From an uncultured Collinsella sp. (GTDB taxonomy: Bacteria; Actinomycetota; Coriobacteriia; Coriobacteriales; Coriobacteriaceae), in contig UREE01000002.1 of the NCBI GenBank assembly GCA_900546825.1, positions 17,847-81,846 of the forward strand: DNA of 64,000 nt, in the 5' to 3' direction. Under the pieces are notes generated by a model, which ran no database searches, was not told the DNA's origin, and saw only the letters and a list, made by a program, of their open reading frames with translations. Below are positions 27,397 through 34,387 of this stretch, piece after piece. Position numbers and translations under genes: made by a program. The first letter of the stretch is position 1. Each line of letters starts with the position of its first letter.

Positions 27397-28262
27397 GACA
27401 GGCCCTCCACATTCAAAAAGGGCGAAGGGTCATCAAAATACTTTGACACCAGGCGCTCCATGGTGCCATCGGCAAGCATTTCTTGGTAGGCATGGGTGAG
27501 CTTAACGTCGATGCCGCGTGTGTCGTTGATATCGAAAGCGGTGCCCAAACCAACCTCTAGCAGCGGCTCAGACAAAATGCGATACGTCACGCCATAGTCT
27601 TTTTCGTAGGTGAGCAGCGAGGACTCATGCGCGGCGATGGCGTCGACTAGGCCCTCGACAAGCGCCGGGTTCAGGTACGAGCGGTCCGAAAAGCTGTAGA
27701 GCTCCTTAATCTGCGGAACGTTTTCATTGGTGTGATTGAGCAGAATCGATTCGGGCTTGGTGGTGGACTGGACCGCCACGACCCTACCCTCAAGATCGGC
27801 AAGCGTGTAGATATCGCTTTCGGGATCGACAGCAACCACCTGTCGGCTCGCAAGGTACGGCCCCGCCCAGCGATACTCGCCTTCGCGGCCCGTCATACTA
27901 AAGCTGCCCATGACGCAATCGAGCTCGCCGCTCGCCAGCAGCTCTTTCTTCTTTTCCCAGTCGATCAGCTGGTACTTTGGCTTGTAGCCAATGCGGCCCA
28001 AAGCCTCGGTCAAAATATCGACATCCAGGCCAACAATATCGCCGTACTCGTTGCTATACACAAACGGTGGATAGAGGTCGCTGCCAACGTTGAGCGTCTT
28101 AAGGTTGTCGTCTTTGACCTGCGAGGCGGCTGCGCCTTCTGATGCAGACGCCGCGGCCCCATCATTCAACCCGGAACAGCCAGCTATCGCCACGACAAAG
28201 GCGCCCACCACTGCAAGCGCAACAAACAACGATATGGCGGCCGAGCGACGAGGTCTTTTCAT
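27393..28262 (-). CDS. Periplasmic substrate-binding lipoprotein, family 3, partner of the hybrid kinase
   Basis: A 289-residue lipoprotein. The signal peptide ends in a lipobox with Cys at about residue 27 (VVAIAGC). The mature part has LNVGSDLYPPFVYSNEYGDI, GLDVDILTEALGRIGYKPKY, DCVMGSFSMTGREGEYRWAG and the second-lobe start GRVVAVQSTTKPE, typical of polar amino-acid binding proteins. The start is the ATG at 28262 with GGAG eight bases upstream. There is no transporter nearby; the overlap with the kinase gene indicates a sensory role. Confidence 0.88.
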   Translation of the reverse strand: MKRPRRSAAISLFVALAVVGAFVVAIAGCSGLNDGAAASASEGAAASQVKDDNLKTLNVGSDLYPPFVYSNEYGDIVGLDVDILTEALGRIGYKPKYQLIDWEKKKELLASGELDCVMGSFSMTGREGEYRWAGPYLASRQVVAVDPESDIYTLADLEGRVVAVQSTTKPESILLNHTNENVPQIKELYSFSDRSYLNPALVEGLVDAIAAHESSLLTYEKDYGVTYRILSEPLLEVGLGTAFDINDTRGIDVKLTHAYQEMLADGTMERLVSKYFDDPSPFLNVEGLS

Positions 28263-28403
28263 CGAGCTCCAGACGATCCTGTTTACAGACTCAAGAGCTG
28301 AATAATAGCAGACAAAACCGCGCTTGCGCTCAATGGTTACAGATGCTTTACCATACGGGGCCTTCCAGCCAATCTGGCAGACAGCCCCGCATGCAGCACT
28401 CAC

Positions 28404-29618
28404 TTACCGTGCATTAAAAACGTAGCGGTCCAAGCGGTCGCACGCCTCCCTTACACGCGAAAGCGGCAGCGCCAGATTCACGCGAATGTGGCAAGGTCCA
28501 TGGAATGGACGGCCGTCCTGATAGCCCACGCCCACACGCGCCCCCTCGTCGAGCAGCCACTGAATATCGCAGCCATGCTCGCGGCACCACTCGGTGCAGT
28601 CCAGAAACACCATGTACGTGCCCTGCGGACGCGAATAGGACACGCCCTCAAAATGCCCGTCCACGTAATCGCAGAAGTACTCGATATTGCCGGCAAGCAC
28701 CTGGTTGAGCTCGTCCACCCACTCGTAGCCCTGCGGCTGGTAGGCACCGATAAGCGCATGCATGGAGAGGACATTCATCTCGTTGTAGTGGGTCTTGTTG
28801 GACACGGCGCAGATGCGGTCACGCAGCGTCTCGTTGTAGACAATGTGGTAGCTGCCGACAAGGCCCGCCAGGTTAAACGTCTTGCTCGGCGCATAGAGGG
28901 CAACCGTGCGCATGCGGGCATCCTCGCTCACCGACTGCGTCGGGATGTGCTTGTGCCCCGGCAGGATGATATCGGACCAAATCTCGTCCGATATCACCAC
29001 GCAATCGTGCTGGCGATAGATGTCCATGGCGCGCTCGATTTCGTCGCGCTCCCATACGCGGCCGCAGGGATTGTGCGGCGAGCAGAACACCGCGGCATGG
29101 ATGTGGTTTTGGGCGAGTTTGCACTCCATGTCCTCAAAGTCCATGCGCCACACGCCCTGATCGTCGAGCTTAAGCGGGCTATGGACAATACGATAGCCCG
29201 CGGCCTCAATGGACTTGGTAAAGCCGATGTAGGTGGGGCTGTGGACCAGCACCGCATCGCCCGGCTGGACATACGCGCGCAGCGTCGACACGACACCGCC
29301 CAGCACGCCGTTTTCGTAACCGATATGTTCAGGGCGCAGGCCCTCGACGCCATTGCGGCGGCTCTGCCATTCGATGATGCGGTCGAAATACTCGGAGCGC
29401 GGATTGAAATAGCCAAACATGGGGTGCTGGGCGCGCTGAATGATGTGTTCCTGGACCGTGGGCACCGTGGCAAAGTTCATGTCGGCCACCCACATGGGAA
29501 TGCGGTCGAAGCCCTCGTCGGGTGCGTTCGGGGCCATACCGGGGATCTCACCCCAAGAGTCAACGGCGATGGCGTCCATGCCGTGGCGGTCGATGATTGA
29601 AGTGAAGTCGTATTTCAT
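28404..29618 (-). CDS. PLP-dependent aminotransferase/C-S lyase (MalY/PatB type)
   Basis: A 404-residue fold-type I PLP enzyme. Characteristic stretches are MPMWVADMNFATVP-like RIPMWVADMNFATVP, FCSPHNPCGRVWERDEIERA, SDEIWSDI and the PLP-lysine motif APSKTFNLAGL. The C-terminal RVNLALPLSRVREACDRL carries the carboxylate-binding arginine. These are diagnostic of the MalY/PatB group, which cleaves cystathionine or cysteine to release thiols, though some members act as aminotransferases. GGGAG precedes the chosen ATG; the longer frame to 29756 lacks a binding site. It is monocistronic. Confidence 0.87.
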   Translation of the reverse strand: MKYDFTSIIDRHGMDAIAVDSWGEIPGMAPNAPDEGFDRIPMWVADMNFATVPTVQEHIIQRAQHPMFGYFNPRSEYFDRIIEWQSRRNGVEGLRPEHIGYENGVLGGVVSTLRAYVQPGDAVLVHSPTYIGFTKSIEAAGYRIVHSPLKLDDQGVWRMDFEDMECKLAQNHIHAAVFCSPHNPCGRVWERDEIERAMDIYRQHDCVVISDEIWSDIILPGHKHIPTQSVSEDARMRTVALYAPSKTFNLAGLVGSYHIVYNETLRDRICAVSNKTHYNEMNVLSMHALIGAYQPQGYEWVDELNQVLAGNIEYFCDYVDGHFEGVSYSRPQGTYMVFLDCTEWCREHGCDIQWLLDEGARVGVGYQDGRPFHGPCHIRVNLALPLSRVREACDRLDRYVFNAR

Positions 29619-29730
29619 GCTGGACTCCCGTGCAAAGTTGATTGTTTTGGTAGGCGTTATTGTCCACCAGCGTGGGCGGTTTTGGCGCGGGGTTTGGCGC
29701 TTAATTTGACGGGTGCGGACGAATGGCTGG

Positions 29731-30477
29731 TTAGTCTTGCGCGTCGTTGACGGCAACTACGGTTAGCTGGGTTTCATCGACCGTAAACGATATGTCGAGC
29801 CCGGCGTAAGCCAGATGATAGACGCGGTGTGGCTCGTGCTTGCTGCCCGCGCGGCGCGGGTCTTGGCGAAGGACCTCGACCAAGCCGAGGAGCTTTGCGG
29901 GCGGGACCATATCCTGCAGTGCTTGCGGAAACTCAACATCGAGCTCTTGCCACGGAGCATCCTCGATCCAGCCTCCGGTCGCATCCGGGTGGCAGTCCGC
30001 AAACGGAATGTAGGGCTTGATGTCGTAGATGGGCGTGCCGTCACGCAGGTCGGCCCCCAGCACATGGATGATGGGGCCATCGTCGGTGAGCTCGACACGA
30101 TCAAGCTTGACGCAGGTGAGCCCGATGGGATTAGGGCGAAACGGACTGCGCGTGGCAAACACTCCCACACGTTCGGCTCCGCCCAGACGCGGCGGGCGCA
30201 CGGTTTTCGACCATTTTGCGTTGGTGCCGGACCTGTCCTGCGTTTTAGCGTCGACGGCAATATCCTTAGCCGTGCCGCCGGGCGTTCCGTTTTCGAAGCG
30301 CCACAGTAGCCACAGGTGAGAGAAGGAATCCAGGCCCTCAACCGCTGCATTGGAGGCAAATTCCGGCTCAAAAACGATGCGTCCCTGCAGATGAGGCGCC
30401 AAAAAGCTGTTGCGCGGAATGCCGAACTTCTGCGGCAGGTCGGTATGTATGTGTGCAATAGGTTCCATGCCGGTCAT
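29731..30477 (-). CDS. trmO: TrmO-like tRNA (adenine-N6) methyltransferase, TsaA family
   Basis: A 248-residue protein. The UPF0066/TsaA signatures are IPRNSFLAPHLQGRIVFEPE, LDSFSHLWLLWRF, RPPRLGG, VFATRSPFRPNPIGLTCVKL and DGTPIYDIKPYIPFAD. Characterised TrmO adds a methyl group to t6A37 of threonine tRNAs using SAM. The C-terminal domain from about residue 165 is longer than in E. coli. The start is taken as ATG 30477, with ATG 30468 three codons later as the alternative. Neither has a clear Shine-Dalgarno. Confidence 0.87.
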   Translation of the reverse strand: MTGMEPIAHIHTDLPQKFGIPRNSFLAPHLQGRIVFEPEFASNAAVEGLDSFSHLWLLWRFENGTPGGTAKDIAVDAKTQDRSGTNAKWSKTVRPPRLGGAERVGVFATRSPFRPNPIGLTCVKLDRVELTDDGPIIHVLGADLRDGTPIYDIKPYIPFADCHPDATGGWIEDAPWQELDVEFPQALQDMVPPAKLLGLVEVLRQDPRRAGSKHEPHRVYHLAYAGLDISFTVDETQLTVVAVNDAQD

Positions 30478-30609
30478 TGTACGGCATGGAGGCGTGGGGC
30501 GTTGCGCGCAATTCTTCGCCGCGGTCCCCCGTCGTGCAACCAACGGTTGCTTGGAAGGGCGCCTGCCGCCGCGTATGCTTAAGCCATCAACCAGCAGAAA
30601 GGAGCCGCT

Positions 30610-31437
30610 ATGGCCTTTGCAGAAAAGCTCATTGCTGTCCGTCGCGCCCATCACCTTACCCAAGAGCAGCTTGCCGCTAAGCTCTTCGTCACACGCCAGG
30701 CCATCAGCCGGTGGGAGCGCGGCGAGGTCACACCGGGCATCGACATGATGAAGCTCATCGCCGCCGTAACCGGAGAACCGCTGTCCCACCTGCTCGAAAT
30801 GCCTGAGCACTATTGCCAGAGCTGCGGCATGATACTCACGCCCGACGACTGCGGCACCGATGCCGCGGGCACCGCGACCGATCATTACTGCAAGTGGTGC
30901 TACGACCACGGCAAGTACACCTATGACACCACCATGGAGGCAATGATTGAGGATTGTGCCCCGCGCCTGGCACAAAACACCGGCATGTCGCTCGACGAAG
31001 CCGTCTCGCTCATGGGCGCCGTCCTGCCGCAACTGGAGCGCTGGCGCACCATGCAGGAAAACGAGGCGCGCTACGGTGCCGAGGCGCGGGCGCGCTACGG
31101 CGATGAGGCTATCGATGCAGCAAACGAAGCGTTGCTGGACATGGACCCCGAGACATGGAACGACATGAAGGAACTTGAACGCGCTATTCTGGGCCAGCTC
31201 TCAATTGCCATGGGCATTGGCGACCCAGAGAGCAACGAGGCTCGTAAGCTTGTCGCGATGCATCGTCGCTGGATTGCTCTCAACTGGGGATGCGAGCCCC
31301 AAGACGAGGCGTACCTGGGCCTCGCCCACGGTTATCTTGCCGACCAGCGCTTTGTTGACTACTACGACAAGCCCTGCGCCACCGGAGCCACGGCGTTTCT
31401 GGTCCAGGCCATCGAGTCTTCGTTGACGCGCGCATAG
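30610..31437 (+). CDS. XRE-type regulator fused to a zinc ribbon and a TipAS-like domain
   Basis: A 275-residue three-domain protein. Residues 5-60 are a Cro/C1 helix-turn-helix (LTQEQLAAKLFVTRQAISRW). Residues 66-105 are a zinc ribbon with CQSCG (69-72) and CKWC (94-97). From about 145 the helical domain, ending RWIALNWGCEPQDEAYLGLA and GYLADQRFVDYYDK, resembles TipAS, the thiopeptide-recognising domain of MerR-type TipA regulators. AAAGGAGCCGCT precedes the ATG. It could be a sensor of a peptide antibiotic or other amphipathic ligand. The glutaredoxin gene starts 51 bases downstream. Confidence 0.82.
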   Translation: MAFAEKLIAVRRAHHLTQEQLAAKLFVTRQAISRWERGEVTPGIDMMKLIAAVTGEPLSHLLEMPEHYCQSCGMILTPDDCGTDAAGTATDHYCKWCYDHGKYTYDTTMEAMIEDCAPRLAQNTGMSLDEAVSLMGAVLPQLERWRTMQENEARYGAEARARYGDEAIDAANEALLDMDPETWNDMKELERAILGQLSIAMGIGDPESNEARKLVAMHRRWIALNWGCEPQDEAYLGLAHGYLADQRFVDYYDKPCATGATAFLVQAIESSLTRA

Positions 31438-31488
31438 ACCGCGGCGGCTTTGGGTATTTCAATCAAAACCTCAACCGATTGGAGACCT

Positions 31489-31734
31489 ATGGCTACTAAT
31501 CACGAGCTCGCGCTGTACGTTATGACCGGCTGCCCGTATTGCTTAAAGGTCAAGCACTTTTTGGCCGATAACGGCGTGACCATTCCCGAGCGCAATATCT
31601 CGACCGATTCCGATGCCGAACAGACACTCATCGCCGTCGGCGGAAAACGCCAGGTTCCCTGCCTGTTCATCGACGGCAAACCACTCTACGAATCGAGCGA
31701 CATCATCGCGTGGGTGCAGGAAAACCTGCTCTAG
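31489..31734 (+). CDS. Glutaredoxin-like protein
   Basis: An 81-residue thioredoxin-fold protein with the active-site motif GCPYC (Cys15, Cys18), the cis-proline segment KRQVPCLFIDG and the glycine-free end LYESSDIIAWVQENLL. This length and pattern match the glutaredoxin/NrdH group; with no GSSG reductase genes visible the electron donor is unclear. GGAGACCT lies just before the ATG at 31489. It sits beside the zinc-ribbon regulator and directly before the hairpin repeat at 31783. Confidence 0.85.
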   Translation: MATNHELALYVMTGCPYCLKVKHFLADNGVTIPERNISTDSDAEQTLIAVGGKRQVPCLFIDGKPLYESSDIIAWVQENLL

Positions 31735-31782
31735 TACGCACGCTCTGTCCGTCCAGGGCCCCAACCCATACGACCCAAACAT

Positions 31783-31835
31783 GTACACCAGCATCCAAAG
31801 TCGACATTTTTCGACATCTTTGGATGCTGGCGTAC
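31783..31835. repeat. Hairpin repeat bounding the island, left copy
   Basis: A 53-base palindrome made of GTACACCAGCATCCAAAG arms and a TCGACATTTTTCGACA-type centre. A copy identical except at one position lies at 32862-32914, also with GACCCAAACAT directly in front. It can also act as the terminator of the glutaredoxin gene. Confidence 0.85.
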
Positions 31836-31935
31836 AGCTTTTTGGTAGTCATGGACGCTCTTGGCCGGCTAATTGTTTGAGGAGACCTTTGGATTATGGC
31901 TGTTTGACGCCTCTGGAAAGGTTTCCGAGAGGGCT

Positions 31936-32164
31936 GTGGTCAAAAAAGGGCAAATATGAGTACTGCTACCTGTTTAGTAGCAGCGATTTTGATCACTTCA
32001 GGAACTATTCAACGTTCCACTCGTCCGCAGACGACGTTATTTCTCCTCATATGTTCAATAAAAGTAGCTCTTAATGGGAACAAATCTCATCAGGAGTTAC
32101 AATTTATAGCAAATAAATGCAACCATAATGGCAACAGTACTCATATTTGCCCTTTTTTGACCAC
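31936..32164. mobile_element. MITE-like element with 29-bp perfect terminal inverted repeats
   Basis: Bases 31936-31964 and 32136-32164 are exact reverse complements, beginning GTGGTCAAAAAAGGGCAAAT and ending AGTACT. Outside the perfect part a shared GAGGG follows on both sides, giving imperfect arms of about 35 bases. The 171-base interior is AT-rich and encodes no transposase. Size and structure fit a non-autonomous miniature element. Confidence 0.6.
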
Positions 32165-32266
32165 GACCCTCCAGAATAGTCGCTGAGAGCGACACTAAAT
32201 GACAAAATCCGACACTTGAACGTTCTTATATGAGTAGCCATTGAAGGACACCTAACGACTACTCCC

Positions 32267-32291
32267 ATTCGCGACACACTGTGTCGCGAAT
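32267..32291. repeat. Perfect 25-base palindrome
   Basis: ATTCGCGACACA and TGTGTCGCGAAT flank a single C. It lies in the gene-free middle of the island. The short spacer suits a dimeric protein-binding site better than an RNA hairpin. Confidence 0.65.
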
Positions 32292-32484
32292 TAAGCTGGC
32301 CCCATTACCGAAGACCAGTGAGAGCTCCTGCCCAGAATCTCAATAGCTTAATAAAGGGCTCCCCTCCGGAAGTTCAATGAGCATCCAAATTCCAAGCTGA
32401 AAAGCAAAGGAGTATCGAAGCCGTCAATGCTCATTTCCTATCGAACAGGCAGGTCAAAACAAGCTAATTAGCCCGATGAACTGC

Positions 32485-32514
32485 TTGTATTTTTGTCTAC
32501 AAAATTGTATACAA
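32485..32514 (+). promoter_or_regulatory. Promoter with tandem TTGTNTACAA operators
   Basis: -35 TTGTAT and -10 TATACA are spaced by 17 bases. Two ten-base near-palindromes, TTGTCTACAA and TTGTATACAA, lie two bases apart, and the second covers the -10 box. The layout suggests autorepression by the ribbon-helix-helix product of the next gene. Confidence 0.6.
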
Positions 32515-32567
32515 AAAGAGAATCCGAGAACCGGCGCTCGACATTATGTCGATCGATAGGAGGCGCC

Positions 32568-32834
32568 ATGGATGCTAAGCAGCTCGAAAAGATGATGGGG
32601 TTTGCTCCCGGAGAGTTGAAGAAAGCCGCGGAAGCCTACGAAAAAGATGAGTGGCCGAAAGGTCACACCATCAAGTTGGGAAGGCCACCAATCTCCGATG
32701 AGCCGAGCGTCGTTATATCAGCACGTGTGGGCGAATCGATTCTTGAGGCGTTTGACGAAAAAGCCAAACGCCATGGGCAAACACGCACGGAGCGGCTCAG
32801 AGAGCTCATTACACTTGATGCACTGATTGCCTAG
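32568..32834 (+). CDS. Ribbon-helix-helix protein, probable orphan antitoxin
   Basis: An 88-residue basic/acidic protein. Residues 45-85 (PSVVISARVGESILEAFDEK, then RHGQTRTERLRELI) form a ribbon-helix-helix: a beta strand followed by two helices, like CopG-type antitoxins. Residues 1-40 (KQLEKMMGFAPGELKKAAEA, then YEKDEWPKG) look like an antitoxin-specific extension. GGAGGCGCC precedes the ATG. No toxin gene follows: only 27 bases separate the stop from the hairpin repeat. Its promoter carries tandem palindromes that it could bind. Confidence 0.7.
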   Translation: MDAKQLEKMMGFAPGELKKAAEAYEKDEWPKGHTIKLGRPPISDEPSVVISARVGESILEAFDEKAKRHGQTRTERLRELITLDALIA

Positions 32835-32861
32835 GCCCGCTCCCCCGTCGGACCCAAACAT

Positions 32862-32914
32862 GTACACCAGCATCCAAAGTCGACATTTTTCGACATCTTT
32901 GGATGCTGGTGTAC
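32862..32914. repeat. Hairpin repeat bounding the island, right copy
   Basis: Same 53-base hairpin as at 31783-31835. Here the palindrome extends further (AAACATGTACACC with GGTGTACATGTTT) and is followed by a T-run, so it can work as the terminator of the ribbon-helix-helix gene. Confidence 0.85.
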
Positions 32915-32928
32915 ATGTTTTTGCTACA

Positions 32929-32986
32929 TAGTCGTTGGGGACGTCCTTAAATGACCAGTCGTTAAAGAACGCCCCCGATGACTAGT
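32929..32986. repeat. Palindromic repeat with TTGGGGACGT arms, copy 3
   Basis: A degenerate version of the 9289 and 21625 repeats (GTCGTTGGGGACGTCCTTAA, then AGAACGCCCCCGATGACTAG). It runs right up to the stop codon of the dus gene at 32986. Confidence 0.72.
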
Positions 32987-33939
32987 TAGCCGTGGAAGCG
33001 AGCTGTGGGTGCAAGCGGCTGTTCACGAAAGACGCGCTCGACGGCAGCGCGGTATTCGTCGACCTTTTTGGTCTTACGTACGAGCTTGTGAACGGTAGCG
33101 GGATCGGCGAAGGCGCACTTGGCGTAGAACCACCACTCCTTCATGCGGAAGACCGCATTGCCGCCAATCTCTTCTGCATATGCCGCAAACAGCGTGTCGT
33201 GGAAGCGCTGCAGCTCAGCAGCCGTTGCAGCAGGGCCGCCCTTGACCATGCGAGCCAGAGCGGGGTTCGCGAGCAGGCCACGCCCCAACATCACATGGCG
33301 CGTGCCGGGATAGGCCTCCACCAGCGCGTCCATATCCTCAAGATCAAAAATGTCACCGTTATAGGCCACGGGGAACGGCGCACGCTCCAGCGTCTCGCCA
33401 TAAAACTCTTTGCGCGGCAAGCCCGTATAGCGGTCCTTCTGTACGCGCGGATGCACGATCAGCTCTGCCAACGGCATGCGGCAATACAGATCGAGCACGC
33501 GCTCGTATTCGTCGTCATTCTCCAGCCCCAGCCTGGTCTTTACCGACACCGGCAACGGCGACCGCTCGCACACATCGCTTAAGAACGCCTCGAGCTCGTC
33601 GAGATTGCGCAAGAAACCCGAGCCCTTGCCCTTGGCGACAACCGTTCCCGAAGGGCAACCCAAGTTGAGATTGACCTCGCGGTAGCCCATGTCGGCGAGC
33701 ACCTGTGCCGCCCACACAAACTCGTCCGCGTTCTTGGACATCAGCTGAGGCACCACGTTGAGCCCCTGGTTATTGGCAGGATCGATCTCCTTAAACGCCT
33801 TGCCGCCAAAGCGGTTTCCCACCCGCGGCGGCGGCAAAAACGGCGTGTAATAGCAATCGAGCGCACCGAAGCACTCCGCATGCACGCGACGGAACACATG
33901 CCCGGTAATCCCCTCCATAGGGGCCAGCGAAAGGATCAT
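32986..33939 (-). CDS. tRNA-dihydrouridine synthase
   Basis: A 317-residue FMN-dependent TIM-barrel enzyme that reduces uridines in tRNA. The start MILSLAPMEGITGHVFRR has the FMN-binding APMEG motif. The catalytic cysteine is in NLGCPSGTVVAKGKGSGFL, followed by VSVKTRLG, the HPRVQKDRYTG loop, YNGDIFDLED and GRGLLANPAL. The enzyme belongs to the Dus superfamily of Gram-positive bacteria; which position (DusA, B or C type) is not decided. A palindromic repeat abuts its stop codon. Confidence 0.9.
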   Translation of the reverse strand: MILSLAPMEGITGHVFRRVHAECFGALDCYYTPFLPPPRVGNRFGGKAFKEIDPANNQGLNVVPQLMSKNADEFVWAAQVLADMGYREVNLNLGCPSGTVVAKGKGSGFLRNLDELEAFLSDVCERSPLPVSVKTRLGLENDDEYERVLDLYCRMPLAELIVHPRVQKDRYTGLPRKEFYGETLERAPFPVAYNGDIFDLEDMDALVEAYPGTRHVMLGRGLLANPALARMVKGGPAATAAELQRFHDTLFAAYAEEIGGNAVFRMKEWWFYAKCAFADPATVHKLVRKTKKVDEYRAAVERVFREQPLAPTARFHG

Positions 33940-33963
33940 CTACTCTTCTCTCATATCAACACA

Positions 33964-33983
33964 ACAAAGGGGCCGTCCCTTTG
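33964..33983. repeat. Degenerate GTCCCTTTGTCACA palindrome
   Basis: ACAAAGGG and CCCTTTGT arms followed by CACATG, a shortened member of the family seen at 34271, 40436 and 47899. It lies upstream of the dus start codon. Confidence 0.5.
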
Positions 33984-34072
33984 TCACATGCATTATGCCT
34001 TGCGCTTCAGGCGATTCACAAGGAAGAGGTAGCTACTGAACGATGACCACCCTCCAGCCGCACCCCATACAA

Positions 34073-34255
34073 CGAGGTTTAATACTTTTCCCGAGAAGTG
34101 AACGAGTGAAAACGGGCCCCCGAAGCATCGGCACTTTCGAGATGCAATTTCCTGCGGTTTTGCCAGCCAAATCCTGCGGGTTTGACGTCTAAAAATGTCG
34201 ATGCTTCGGAGGTCCAAGTATGGCCGTTCACTTCTCGGAAAAGTATTAGACCTCG
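34073..34255. mobile_element. Palindromic MITE-like element of 183 bases
   Basis: The two ends are near-perfect inverted repeats: CGAGGTTTAATACTTTTC on the left and, read in reverse, CGAGGTCTAATACTTTTC on the right, continuing into GAGAAGTGAACG with one single-base indel. A second pair of arms, CCGAAGCATCG, lies further in. The centre has a tandem of TCCTGCGG(G)TTTTG-type units. No transposase is encoded. It could be a mobile repeat or a structured RNA. Confidence 0.5.
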
Positions 34256-34270
34256 ATTTACATGCCACTC

Positions 34271-34303
34271 AATGTGACAAAGTGGCTGCTCCTTTGTCAC
34301 ATT
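34271..34303. repeat. TGTGACAAAG/CTTTGTCACA palindrome
   Basis: AATGTGACAAAG and CTTTGTCACATT are separated by nine bases. It is a member of the family with the perfect copies at 40436 and 47899, but with a changed centre. Confidence 0.65.
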
Positions 34304-34387
34304 CGATGAAAAAGGGCACCGATGTTAGTCGATGCCCCAAAGCGGCTGCAGGTTAAGCCCTACAGCGTATGTCTAAGACGAATCGAA

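Larger units (their letters stand above)
31836..32861. other. AT-richer island between two copies of one hairpin
   Basis: About 1.0 kb with clearly lower GC than the flanks. From left to right it holds roughly 100 bases without visible features, a 229-base element with terminal inverted repeats, a perfect 25-base palindrome (32267-32291), a stretch of about 190 bases without a recognisable gene, a promoter with tandem operators and one ribbon-helix-helix gene. Short frames inside the inverted-repeat element are not credible genes. Confidence 0.6.

Noticed and set aside
28488..29600. Open frame of 370 codons on the plus strand
   Set aside because: It is antisense to the PLP enzyme gene, where the PLP-lysine motif fixes the true frame.
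31956..32186. Open frame of 76 codons inside the inverted-repeat element
   Set aside because: It starts within the left terminal repeat and reads through the right one, has no ribosome binding site and no family resemblance.
34079..34300. Small open frames of 73 and 91 codons on the minus strand between dus and the MFS gene
   Set aside because: They are read through the palindromic element and have no ribosome binding site or domain.
33964..34303. Possible CRISPR-like array from repeated TTTGTCACA motifs
   Set aside because: The copies are palindromic, irregularly spaced and separated by unrelated elements, with no equal spacers or cas genes.
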